Below, piece by piece: positions 28,101-41,700 of a DNA stretch of 64,000 nt (position 1 is its first letter; every line of letters starts with the position of its first letter). The position numbers and the translations under genes are program-made. Source of the stretch: Euwallacea fornicatus (taxonomy: Eukaryota > Arthropoda > Insecta > Coleoptera > Curculionidae); NCBI RefSeq assembly GCF_040115645.1, contig NC_089571.1, positions 1 to 64,000 of the forward strand, written 5' to 3'. The notes below the pieces were generated by a model. It did no database searches. It was not told the DNA's origin and worked only from the letters and a program-made list of their open reading frames with translations.

Positions 28101-28672
28101 GTACTATTTTTCTCGGAAGTTCAACAAGATGCAATTCTGATGTGTTGTGACATCTTCAAAATCTCGTCGATCTGATTAATTTGACACTTTGTTTAAGGAA
28201 TTTGGTCTTCATTTGCCGAAGTTATCGAGCTTCAAAATTTGAAAAGTCACACAAGTTGTGTGTTTGAGCACTTAAAGTACTATTTTTCTTGGAAGTTCAA
28301 CAAGATGCAACCATGATGTGTTGTGACATCTTCAAAATCTCGTCGATCTGATTAATTTGACTCTTTGTTTAAGGAATTTGGTCTTCATTTGCCGAAGTTA
28401 TCGAGCTTCAAAATTTGAAAAGTCACACAAGTTGTGTGTTTGAGCACATAAAGTACTATTTTTCTTGGAAGTTCAACAAGATGCAATTCTGATGTGTTGT
28501 GACATCTTCAAAATCTCGTCGATCTGATTAATGTGACACTTTGTTTAAGGAATTTGGTCATCATTTGCCGAAGTTATCGAGCTTCAAAATTTGAAAAGTC
28601 ACACAAGTTGTGTGTTTGAGCACATAAAGTACTATTTTCCTCGGAAGTTCAACAAGATGCAATTCTGATGTG
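22161..28672. repeat. B-domain left section with 8-, 9- and 10-mer HORs
   Basis: This section is marked by TTGAATACATAAAG, TTTAAGAAATTTGGTACTC and a variant start, TTATGTCATGTTAAAGATC, at 23,041, 24,801 and 26,209. Those three sites are 1,760 bp (10 monomers) and 1,408 bp (8 monomers) apart. GTGATATC units at 22,689, 24,449 and 26,913 are 1,760 and 2,464 bp apart. Another run (23,393 to 24,977 onward) matches at 1,584 bp, so one monomer was gained or lost between copies. All units are exactly 176 bp. The first B monomer, at 22,161, has an unusual GGTGGTTAATG. Confidence 0.8.
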
Positions 28673-29024
28673 TTGTGACATCTTCAAAATCTCGTTGAGG
28701 TGATTAATGTGACACTTTGTTTAAGGAATTTGGTACTCATTTGCCGAAGTTATCGAGCTTCAAAATTTGAAAAGTCACACAAGTTGTGTGTTTGAGCACA
28801 TAAAGTACTGTTTTTCTCGGAAGTTCAACAAGATGCAATTCTGATGTGTTGTGACATCTTCAAAATCTCGTCGATCTGATTAATTTGACACTTTGTTTAA
28901 GGAATTTGGTCCTCATTTGCCGAAGTTATCGAGCTTCAAAATTTGAAAAGTCACACAAGTTGTGTGTTTTATCACATAAAGTACTATTTTTCTTGGAAGT
29001 TCAACAAGATGCAATCATGATGTG

Positions 29025-32000
29025 TTGTGACATCTTCAAAATCTTGTCTAGCTACTTACTTTGACACTTTGTTTAAGGAATTTGGTCCTCATTTGCCGAA
29101 GTTATCGAGCTTCAAAATTTGAAAAGTCACACAAGTTGTGTGTTTTATCACATAAAGTACTATTTTTCTCGGAAGTTCAACAAGATGCAATCATGATGTG
29201 TTGTGACATCTTCAAAATCTCGTTGAGGTGATTAATGTGACACTTTGTTTAAGGAATTTGGTACTCATTTGCCGAAGTTATCGAGCTTCAAAATTTGAAA
29301 AGTCACATAAGTTGTGTGTTTGAGTACATAAAGTACTATTTTTCTCGGAAGTTCAACAAGATGCAATTCTGATGTGTTGTGACATCTTCAAAATCTCGTT
29401 GAGGTGATTAATGTGACACTTTGTTTAAGGAATTTGGTCCTCATTTGCCGAAGTTATCGAGCTTCAAAATTTGAAAAGTCACACAAGTTGTGTGTTTGAG
29501 CACATAAAGTACTATTTTTCTCGGAAGTTCAACAAGATGCAATCATGATGTGTTGTGACATCTTCAAAATCTCGTTGAGGTGATTAATGTGACACTTTGT
29601 TTAAGGAATTTGGTACTCATTTGCCGAAGTTATCGAGCTTCAAAATTTGAAAAGTCACACAAGTTGTGTGTTTGAGCACATAAAGTACTATTTCTCTTGG
29701 AAGTTCAACAAGATGCAATCATGATGTGTTGTGACATCTTCAAAATCTTGTCTAGCTACTTACTTTGACACTTTGTTTAAGGAATTTGGTCATCATTTGC
29801 CGAAGTTATCGAGCTTCAAAATTTGAAAAGTCACACAAGTTGTGTGTTTGAGCACATAAAGTACTGTTTTTCTCGGAAGTTCAACAAGATGCAATTCTGT
29901 TGTGTTGCGACATCTTCAAAATCTCGTCGATCTGATTAATTTGACACTTTGTTTAAGGAATTTGGTCCTCATTTGCCGAAGTTATCGAGCTTCAAAATTT
30001 GAAAAGTCACACAAGTTGTGTGTTTGAGCACATAAAGTACTATTTTTCTCGGAAGTTCAACAAGATGCAATTCTGATGTGTTGTGACATCTTCAAAATCT
30101 CGTTGAGGTGATTAATGTGACACTTTGTTTAAGGAATTTGGTACTCATTTGCCGAAGTTATCGAGCTTCAAAATTTGAAAAGTCACACAAGTTGTGTGTT
30201 TGAGCACATAAAGTACTATTTTTCTCGGAAGTTCAACAAGATGCAATTCTGATGTGTTGTGACATCTTCAAAATCTCGATGAGGTGATTAATGTGACACT
30301 TTGTTTAAGGAATTTGGTACTCATTTGCCGAAGTTATCGAGCTTCAAAATTTGAAAAGTCACACAAGTTGTGTGTTTGAGCACATAAAGTACTATTTTTC
30401 TCGGAAGTTCAACAAGATGCAATTCTGATGTGTTGTGACATCTTCAAAATCTCGATGAGGTGATTAATGTGACACTTTGTTTAAGGAATTTGGTACTCAT
30501 TTGCCGAAGTTATCGAGCTTCAAAATTTGAAAAGTCACACAAGTTGTGAGTTTGAGCACATAAAGTACTATTTCTCTTGGAAGTTCAACAAGATGCAATC
30601 ATGATGTGTTGTGACATCTTCAAAATCTTGTCTAGCTACTTACTTTGACACTTTGTTTAAGGAATTTGGTCATCATTTGCCGAAGTTATCGAGCTTCAAA
30701 ATTTGAAAAGTCACACAAGTTGTGTGTTTGAGCACATAAAGTACTGTTTTTCTCGGAAGTTCAACAAGATGCAATTCTGTTGTGTTGTGACATCTTCAAA
30801 ATCTCGTCGATCTGATTAATTTGACACTTTGTTTAAGGAATTTGGTCCTCATTTGCCGAAGTTATCGAGCTTCAAAATTTGAAAAGTCACACAAGTTGTG
30901 TGTTTGAGCACATAAAGTACTATTTTTCTCGGAAGTTCAACAAGATGCAATTCTGATGTGTTGTGACATCTTCAAAATCTCGTTGAGGTGATTAATGTGA
31001 CACTTTGTTTAAGGAATTTGGTACTCATTTGCCGAAGTTATCGAGCTTCAAAATTTGAAAAGTCACACAAGTTGTGTGTTTGAGCACATAAAGTACTATT
31101 TTTCTCGGAAGTTCAACAAGATGCAATTCTGATGTGTTGTGACATCTTCAAAATCTCGATGAGGTGATTAATGTGACACTTTGTTTAAGGAATTTGGTAC
31201 TCATTTGCCGAAGTTATCGAGCTTCAAAATTTGAAAAGTCACACAAGTTGTGTGTTTGAGCACATAAAGTACTATTTTTCTCGGAAGTTCAACAAGATGC
31301 AATCATGATGTGTTGTGACATCTTCAAAATCTCGTTGAGGTGATTAATGTGACACTTTGTTTAAGGAATTTGGTCCTCATTTGCCGAAGTTATCGAGCTT
31401 CAAAATTTGAAAAGTCACACAAGTTGTGTGTTTGAGCACATAAAGTACTATTTTTCTCGGAAGTTCAACAAGATGCAATCATGATGTGTTGTGACATCTT
31501 CAAAATCTCGTTGAGGTGATTAATGTGACACTTTGTTTAAGGAATTTGGTACTCATTTGCCGAAGTTATCGAGCTTCAAAATTTGAAAAGTCACACAAGT
31601 TGTGTGTTTGAGCACATAAAGTACTATTTCTCTTGGAAGTTCAACAAGATGCAATCATGATGTGTTGTGACATCTTCAAAATCTTGTCTAGCTACTTACT
31701 TTGACACTTTGTTTAAGGAATTTGGTCATCATTTGCCGAAGTTATCGAGCTTCAAAATTTGAAAAGTCACACAAGTTGTGTGTTTGAGCACATAAAGTAC
31801 TATTTTTCTCGGAAGTTCAACAAGATGCAATCATGATGTGTTGTGACATCTTCAAAATCTCGTTGAGGTGATTAATGTGACACTTTGTTTAAGGAATTTG
31901 GTACTCATTTGCCGAAGTTATCGAGCTTCAAAATTTGAAAAGTCACATAAGTTGTGTGTTTGAGTACATAAAGTACTATTTTTCTCGGAAGTTCAACAAG

Positions 32001-32729
32001 ATGCAATTCTGATGTGTTGTGACATCTTCAAAATCTCGTTGAGGTGATTAATGTGACACTTTGTTTAAGGAATTTGGTACTCATTTGCCGAAGTTATCGA
32101 GCTTCAAAATTTGAAAAGTCACACAAGTTGTGTGTTTGAGCACATAAAGTACTATTTTTCTCGGAAGTTCAACAAGATGCAATCATGATGTGTTGTGACA
32201 TCTTCAAAATCTCGTTGAGGTGATTAATGTGACACTTTGTTTAAGGAATTTGGTCCTCATTTGCCGAAGTTATCGAGCTTCAAAATTTGAAAAGTCACAC
32301 AAGTTGTGTGTTTGAGCACATAAAGTACTATTTTTCTCGGAAGTTCAACAAGATGCAATCATGATGTGTTGTGACATCTTCAAAATCTCGTTGAGGTGAT
32401 TAATGTGACACTTTGTTTAAGGAATTTGGTACTCATTTGCCGAAGTTATCGAGCTTCAAAATTTGAAAAGTCACACAAGTTGTGTGTTTGAGCACATAAA
32501 GTACTATTTCTCTTGGAAGTTCAACAAGATGCAATCATGATGTGTTGTGACATCTTCAAAATCTTGTCTAGCTACTTACTTTGACACTTTGTTTAAGGAA
32601 TTTGGTCATCATTTGCCGAAGTTATCGAGCTTCAAAATTTGAAAAGTCACACAAGTTGTGTGTTTGAGCACATAAAGTACTGTTTTTCTCGGAAGTTCAA
32701 CAAGATGCAATTCTGTTGTGTTGCGACAT
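29025..32729. repeat. B-domain 5-, 6- and 11-mer HOR section
   Basis: A diagnostic monomer class reading CTTGTCTAGCTACTTAC first appears in the unit at 29,025 and recurs at 29,729, 30,609, 31,665 and 32,545. The steps are 4, 5, 6 and 5 monomers, so 29,729 to 31,665 is 11 monomers (1,936 bp). A second marker, GTACTGTTTTTC followed by ATTCTGTTGTGTTG, follows most but not all of these units. The six-monomer order from 32,545 restarts at 33,601. Confidence 0.8.
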
Positions 32730-35700
32730 CTTCAAAATCTCGTCGATCTGATTAATTTGACACTTTGTTTAAGGAATTTGGTCCTCATTTGCCGAAGTTA
32801 TCGAGCTTCAAAATTTGAAAAGTCACACAAGTTGTGTGTTTGAGCACATAAAGTACTATTTTTCTCGGAAGTTCAACAAGATGCAATTCTGATGTGTTGT
32901 GACATCTTCAAAATCTCGTTGAGGTGATTAATGTGACACTTTGTTTAAGGAATTTGGTACTCATTTGCCGAAGTTATCGAGCTTCAAAATTTGAAAAGTC
33001 ACACAAGTTGTGTGTTTGAGCACATAAAGTACTATTTTTCTCGGAAGTTCAACAAGATGCAATTCTGATGTGTTGTGACATCTTCAAAATCTCGATGAGG
33101 TGATTAATGTGACACTTTGTTTAAGGAATTTGGTACTCATTTGCCGAAGTTATCGAGCTTCAAAATTTGAAAAGTCACACAAGTTGTGTGTTTGAGCACA
33201 TAAAGTACTATTTTTCTCGGAAGTTCAACAAGATGCAATTCTGATGTGTTGTGACATCTTCAAAATCTCGATGAGGTGATTAATGTGACACTTTGTTTAA
33301 GGAATTTGGTACTCATTTGCCGAAGTTATCGAGCTTCAAAATTTGAAAAGTCACACAAGTTGTGTGTTTGAGCACATAAAGTACTATTTTTCTCGGAAGT
33401 TCAACAAGATGCAATCATGATGTGTTGTGACATCTTCAAAATCTCGTTGAGGTGATTAATGTGACACTTTGTTTAAGGAATTTGGTACTCATTTGCCGAA
33501 GTTATCGAGCTTCAAAATTTGAAAAGTCACACAAGTTGTGTGTTTGAGCACATAAAGTACTATTTCTCTTGGAAGTTCAACAAGATGCAATCATGATGTG
33601 TTGTGACATCTTCAAAATCTTGTCTAGCTACTTACTTTGACACTTTGTTTAAGGAATTTGGTCATCATTTGCCGAAGTTATCGAGCTTCAAAATTTGAAA
33701 AGTCACACAAGTTGTGTGTTTGAGCACATAAAGTACTGTTTTTCTCGGAAGTTCAACAAGATGCAATTCTGTTGTGTTGCGACATCTTCAAAATCTCGTC
33801 GATCTGATTAATTTGACACTTTGTTTAAGGAATTTGGTCCTCATTTGCCGAAGTTATCGAGCTTCAAAATTTGAAAAGTCACACAAGTTGTGTGTTTGAG
33901 CACATAAAGTACTATTTTTCTCGGAAGTTCAACAAGATGCAATTCTGATGTGTTGTGACATCTTCAAAATCTCGTTGAGGTGATTAATGTGACACTTTGT
34001 TTAAGGAATTTGGTACTCATTTGCCGAAGTTATCGAGCTTCAAAATTTGAAAAGTCACACAAGTTGTGTGTTTGAGCACATAAAGTACTATTTTTCTCGG
34101 AAGTTCAACAAGATGCAATTCTGATGTGTTGTGACATCTTCAAAATCTCGATGAGGTGATTAATGTGACACTTTGTTTAAGGAATTTGGTACTCATTTGC
34201 CGAAGTTATCGAGCTTCAAAATTTGAAAAGTCACACAAGTTGTGTGTTTGAGCACATAAAGTACTATTTTTCTCGGAAGTTCAACAAGATGCAATTCTGA
34301 TGTGTTGTGACATCTTCAAAATCTCGATGAGGTGATTAATGTGACACTTTGTTTAAGGAATTTGGTACTCATTTGCCGAAGTTATCGAGCTTCAAAATTT
34401 GAAAAGTCACACAAGTTGTGTGTTTGAGCACATAAAGTACTATTTTTCTCGGAAGTTCAACAAGATGCAATTCTGATGTGTTGTGACATCTTCAAAATCT
34501 CGTTGAGGTGATTAATGTGACACTTTGTTTAAGGAATTTGGTCCTCATTTGCCGAAGTTATCGAGCTTCAAAATTTGAAAACTCACACAAGTTGTGTGTT
34601 TGAGCACATAAAGTACTATTTTTCTCGGAAGTTCAACAAGATGCAATTCTGATGTGTTGTGACATCTTCAAAGTCTCGTTGAGGTGATTAATGTGACACT
34701 TTGTTTAAGGAATTTGGTACTCATTTGCCGAAGTTATCGAGCTTCAAAATTTGAAAAGTCACACAAGTTGTGTGTTTGAGCACATAAAGTACTATTTTTC
34801 TCGGAAGTTCAACAAGATGCAATTCTGATGTGTTGTGACATCTTCAAAATCTCGTTGAGGTGATTAATGTGACACTTTGTTTAAGGAATTTGGTACTCAT
34901 TTGCCGAAGTTATCGAGCTTCAAAATTTGAAAAGTCACACAAGTTGTGTGTTTGAGCACATAAAGTACTATTTTTCTCGGAAGTTCAACAAGATGCAATC
35001 ATGATGTGTTGTGACATCTTCAAAATCTCGTTGAGGTGATTAATGTGACACTTTGTTTAAGGAATTTGGTCCTCATTTGCCGAAGTTATCGAGCTTCAAA
35101 ATTTGAAAAGTCACACAAGTTGTGTGTTTGAGCACATAAAGTACTATTTCTCTTGGAAGTTCAACAAGATGCAATCATGATGTGTTGTGACATCTTCAAA
35201 ATCTCGTCGATCTGATTAATTTGACACTTTGTTTAAGGAATTTGGTCCTCATTTGCCGAAGTTATCGAGCTTCAAAATTTGAAAAGTCACACAAGTTGTG
35301 TGTTTGAGCACATAAAGTACTATTTTTCTCGGAAGTTCAACAAGATGCAATTCTGATGTGTTGTGACATCTTCAAAATCTCGTTGAGGTGATTAATGTGA
35401 CACTTTGTTTAAGGAATTTGGTACTCATTTGCCGAAGTTATCGAGCTTCAAAATTTGAAAAGTCACACAAGTTGTGTGTTTGAGCACATAAAGTACTATT
35501 TCTCTTGGAAGTTCAACAAGATGCAATCATGATGTGTTGTGACATCTTCAAAATCTTGTCTAGCTACTTACTTTGACACTTTGTTTAAGGAATTTGGTCA
35601 TCATTTGCCGAAGTTATCGAGCTTCAAAATTTGAAAAGTCACACAAGTTGTGTGTTTGAGCACATAAAGTACTGTTTTTCTCGGAAGTTCAACAAGATGC

Positions 35701-38700
35701 AATTCTGATGTGTTGTGACATCTTCAAAATCTCGTCGATCTGATTAATTTGACACTTTGTTTAAGGAATTTGGTCCTCATTTGCCGAAGTTATCGAGCTT
35801 CAAAATTTGAAAAGTCACACAAGTTGTGTGTTTTATCACATAAAGTACTATTTTTCTCGGAACTTCAACAAGATGCAATTCTGATGTGTTGTGACATCTT
35901 CAAAATCTCGTTGAGGTGATTAATGTGACACTTTGTTTAAGGAATTTGGTACTCATTTGCCGAAGTTATCGAGCTTCAAAATTTGAAAAGTCACACAAGT
36001 TGTGTGTTTGAGCACATAAAGTACTATTTTTCTCGGAAGTTCAACAAGATGCAATTCTGATGTGTTGTGACATCTTCAAAATCTCGTCGATCTGATTAAT
36101 TTGACACTTTGTTTAAGGAATTTGGTCCTCATTTGCCGAAGTTATCGAGCTTCAAAATTTGAAAAGTCACACAAGTTGTGTGTTTTATCACATAAAGTAC
36201 TATTTTTCTCGGAAGTTCAACAAGATGCAATCATGATGTGTTGTGACATCTTCAAAATCTTGTCTAGCTACTTACTTTGACACTTTGTTTAAGGAATTTG
36301 GTCCTCATTTGCCGAAGTTATCGAGCTTCAAAATTTGAAAAGTCACACAAGTTGTGTGTTTGAGTACATAAAGTACTATTTTTCTCGGAAGTTCAACAAG
36401 ATGCAATTCTGATGTGTTGTGACATCTTCAAAATCTCGTCGATCTGATTAATTTGACACTTTGTTTAAGGAATTTGGTCCTCATTTGCCGAAGTTATCGA
36501 GCCTCAAAATTTGAAAAGTCACACAAGTTGTGTGTGTGAGCACATAAAGTACTATTTTTCTGGGAAGTTCAACAAGATGCAATCATGATATGTTGTGACA
36601 TCTTCAAAATCTCGTCGATCTGATTAATTTGACACTTTGTTTAAGGAATTTGGTCCTCATTTGCCGAAGTTATCGAGCTTCAAAATTTGAAAAGTCACAC
36701 GAGTTGTGAGTTTGAGTACATAAAGTACTATTTTTCTCGGAAGTTCAACAAGATGCAATTCTGATGTGTTGTGACATCTTCAAAATCTCGTCGATCTGAT
36801 TAATTTGACACTTTGTTTAAGGAATTTGGTCTTCATTTGCCGAAGTTATCGAGCTTCAAAATTTGAAAAGTCTCACATGTTGTGTGTTTGAGCACATAAA
36901 GTACTATTTTTCTCGGAAGTTCAACAAGATGCAATTCTGATGTGTTGTGACATCTTCAAAATCTCGTCGATCTGATTAATGTGACACTTTGTTTAAGGAA
37001 TTTGGTCTTCATTTGCCGAAGTTATCGAGCTTCAAAATTTGAAAAGTCACACAAGTTGTGTTTGAGCACATAAAGTACTATTTTTCTCGGAAGTTCAACA
37101 AGATGCAATTCTGATGTGTTGTGACATCTTCAAAATCTCGTCGATCTGATTAATGTGACACTTTGTTTAAGGAATTTGGTCTTCATTTGCCGAAGTTATC
37201 GAGCTTCAAAATTTGAAAACTCACACAAGTTGTGTGTTTGAGCACATAAAGTACTATTTTTCTCGGAAGTTCAACAAGATGCAATTCTGATGTGTTGTGA
37301 CATCTTCAAAATCTTGTTGAGGTGATTAATGTGACACTTTGTTTAAGGAATTTGGTCCTCATTTGCCGAAGTTATCGAGCTTCAAAATTTGAAAAGTCAC
37401 ACAAGTTGTGTGTTTAAGCACATAAAGTACTATTTTTCTTGGAAGTTCAACAAGATGCAATCATGATGTGTTGTGACATCTTCAAAATCTCGTTGAGGTG
37501 ATTAATGTGACACTTTGTTTAAGGAATTTGGTCCTCATTTGCCGAAGTTATCGAGCTTCAAAATTTGAAAAGTCACACAAGTTGTGTGTTTGAGCACATA
37601 AAGTACTATTTTTCTTGGAAGTTCAACAAGATGCAATCATGATGTGTTGTGACATCTTCAAAATCTCGTCGATCTGATTTATTTGACACTTTGCTTAAGG
37701 AATTTGGTTTTCATTTGCCGAAGTTATCGAGCTTCAAAATTTGAAAAGTCACACAAGTTGTGTGTTTGAGTACATAAAGTACTATTTTTCTCGGAAGTTC
37801 AACAAGATGCAATTCTGATGTGTTGTGACATCTTCAAAATCTCGTCGATCTGATTAATTTGACACTTTGTTTAAGGAATTTGGTCCTCATTTGCCGAAGT
37901 TATCGAGCCTCAAAATTTGAAAAGTCACACAAGTTGTGTGTGTGAGCACATAAAGTACTATTTTTCTGGGAAGTTCAACAAGATGCAATCATGATATGTT
38001 GTGACAACTTCAAAATCTCGTCGATCTGATTAATTTGACACTTTGTTTAAGGAATTTGGTCCTCATTTGCCGAAGTTATCGAGCTTCAAAATTTGAAAAG
38101 TCACACAAGTTGTGTGTTTTATCACATAAAGTACTATTTTTCTTGGAAGTTCAACAAGATGCAATCATGATGTGTTGTGACATCTTCAAAATCTTGTCTA
38201 GCTACGTACTTTGACACTTTGTTTAAGGAATTTGGTCCTCATTTGCCGAAGTTATCGAGCTTCAAAATTTGAAAAGTCACACAAGTTGTGTGTTTTATCA
38301 CATAAAGTACTATTTTTCTTGGAAGTTCAACAAGATGCAATTCTGATGTGTTGTGACATCTTCAAAATCTCGTTGAGGTGATTAATGTGACACTTTGTGT
38401 AAGGAATTTGGTACTCATTTGCCGAAGTTATCGAGCTTAAAAATTTGAAAAGTCACATAAGTTGTGTGTTTGAGTACATAAAGTACTATTTTTCTCGGAA
38501 GTTCAACAAGATGCAATTCTGATGTGTTGTGACATCTTCAAAATCTCGTTGAGGTGATTAATGTGACACTTTGTTTAAGGAATTTGGTCTTCATTTGCCG
38601 AAGTTATCGAGCTTCAAAATTTGAAAAGTCTCACATGTTGTGTGTTTGAGCACATAAAGTACTATTTTTCTCGGAAGTTCAACAAGATGCAATTCTGATG

Positions 38701-41700
38701 TGTTGTGACATCTTCAAAATCTCGTCGATCTGATTAATGTGACACTTTGTTTAAGGAATTTGGTCCTCATTTGCCGAAGTTATCGAGCTTCAAAATTTGA
38801 AAAGTCACACAAGTTGTGTGTTTGATCACATAAAGTACTATTTTTCTCGGAAGTTCAACAAGATGCAATTCTGATGTGTTGTGACATCTTCAAAATCTCG
38901 TCGATCTGATTAATTTGACACTTTGTTTAAGGAATTTGGTCTTCATTTGCCGAAGTTATCGAGCTTCAAAATTTGAAAAGTCACACAAGTTTTGTGTTTG
39001 AGCACATAAAGTACTATTTCTCTTGGAAGTTCAACAAGATACAATTCTGATGTGTTGTGACATCTTCAAAATCTCGTCGATCTGATTAATTTGACACTTT
39101 GTTTAAGGAATTTGGTCTTCATTTGCCGAAGTTATCGAGCTTCAAAATTTGAAAAGTCACACAAGTTGTGTTTGAGCACATAAAGTACTATTTTTCTCGG
39201 AAGTTCAACAAGATGCAATTCTGATGTGTTGTGACATCTTCAAAATCTCGTTGAGGTGATTAATGTGACACTTTGTTTAAGGAATTTGGTACTCATTTGC
39301 CGAAGTTATCGAGCTTCAAAATTTGAAAAGTCACACAAGTTGTGTGTTTTATCACATAAAGTACTATTTTTCTCGGAACTTCAACAAGATGCAATTCTGA
39401 TGTGTTGTGACATCTTCAAAATCTCGTTGAGGTGATTAATGTGACACTTTGTTTAAGGAATTTGGTACTCATTTGCCGAAGTTATCGAGCTTCAAAATTT
39501 GAAAAGTCACACAAGTTGTGTGTTTGAGCACATAAAGTACTATTTTTCTCGGAAGTTCAACAAGATGCAATTCTGATGTGTTGTGACATCTTCAAAATCT
39601 CGTCGATCTGATTAATTTGACACTTTGTTTAAGGAATTTGGTCCTCATTTGCCGAAGTTATCGAGCTTCAAAATTTGAAAAGTCACACAAGTTGTGTGTT
39701 TTATCACATAAAGTACTATTTTTCTCGGAACTTCAACAAGATGCAATTCTGATGTGTTGTGACATCTTCAAAATCTCGTTGAGGTGATTAATGTGACACT
39801 TTGTTTAAGGAATTTGGTACTCATTTGCCGAAGTTATCGAGCTTCAAAATTTGAAAAGTCACACAAGTTGTGTGTTTGAGCACATAAAGTACTATTTTTC
39901 TCGGAAGTTCAACAAGATGCAATTCTGATGTGTTGTGACATCTTCAAAATCTCGTCGATCTGATTAATTTGACACTTTGTTTAAGGAATTTGGTCCTCAT
40001 TTGCCGAAGTTATCGAGCTTCAAAATTTGAAAAGTCACACAAGTTGTGTGTTTTATCACATAAAGTACTATTTTTCTCGGAAGTTCAACAAGATGCAATC
40101 ATGATGTGTTGTGACATCTTCAAAATCTTGTCTAGCTACTTACTTTGACACTTTGTTTAAGGAATTTGGTCCTCATTTGCCGAAGTTATCGAGCTTCAAA
40201 ATTTGAAAAGTCACACAAGTTGTGTGTTTGAGTACATAAAGTACTATTTTTCTCGGAAGTTCAACAAGATGCAATTCTGATGTGTTGTGACATCTTCAAA
40301 ATCTCGTCGATCTGATTAATTTGACACTTTGTTTAAGGAATTTGGTCCTCATTTGCCGAAGTTATCGAGCCTCAAAATTTGAAAAGTCACACAAGTTGTG
40401 TGTGTGAGCACATAAAGTACTATTTTTCTGGGAAGTTCAACAAGATGCAATCATGATATGTTGTGACATCTTCAAAATCTCGTCGATCTGATTAATTTGA
40501 CACTTTGTTTAAGGAATTTGGTCCTCATTTGCCGAAGTTATCGAGCTTCAAAATTTGAAAAGTCACACGAGTTGTGAGTTTGAGTACATAAAGTACTATT
40601 TTTCTCGGAAGTTCAACAAGATGCAATTCTGATGTGTTGTGACATCTTCAAAATCTCGTCGATCTGATTAATTTGACACTTTGTTTAAGGAATTTGGTCT
40701 TCATTTGCCGAAGTTATCGAGCTTCAAAATTTGAAAAGTCTCACATGTTGTGTGTTTGAGCACATAAAGTACTATTTTTCTCGGAAGTTCAACAAGATGC
40801 AATTCTGATGTGTTGTGACATCTTCAAAATCTCGTCGATCTGATTAATGTGACACTTTGTTTAAGGAATTTGGTCTTCATTTGCCGAAGTTATCGAGCTT
40901 CAAAATTTGAAAAGTCACACAAGTTGTGTTTGAGCACATAAAGTACTATTTTTCTCGGAAGTTCAACAAGATGCAATTCTGATGTGTTGTGACATCTTCA
41001 AAATCTCGTCGATCTGATTAATGTGACACTTTGTTTAAGGAATTTGGTCTTCATTTGCCGAAGTTATCGAGCTTCAAAATTTGAAAACTCACACAAGTTG
41101 TGTGTTTGAGCACATAAAGTACTATTTTTCTCGGAAGTTCAACAAGATGCAATTCTGATGTGTTGTGACATCTTCAAAATCTTGTTGAGGTGATTAATGT
41201 GACACTTTGTTTAAGGAATTTGGTCCTCATTTGCCGAAGTTATCGAGCTTCAAAATTTGAAAAGTCACACAAGTTGTGTGTTTAAGCACATAAAGTACTA
41301 TTTTTCTTGGAAGTTCAACAAGATGCAATCATGATGTGTTGTGACATCTTCAAAATCTCGTTGAGGTGATTAATGTGACACTTTGTTTAAGGAATTTGGT
41401 CCTCATTTGCCGAAGTTATCGAGCTTCAAAATTTGAAAAGTCACACAAGTTGTGTGTTTGAGCACATAAAGTACTATTTTTCTTGGAAGTTCAACAAGAT
41501 GCAATCATGATGTGTTGTGACATCTTCAAAATCTCGTCGATCTGATTTATTTGACACTTTGCTTAAGGAATTTGGTTTTCATTTGCCGAAGTTATCGAGC
41601 TTCAAAATTTGAAAAGTCACACAAGTTGTGTGTTTGAGTACATAAAGTACTATTTTTCTCGGAAGTTCAACAAGATGCAATTCTGATGTGTTGTGACATC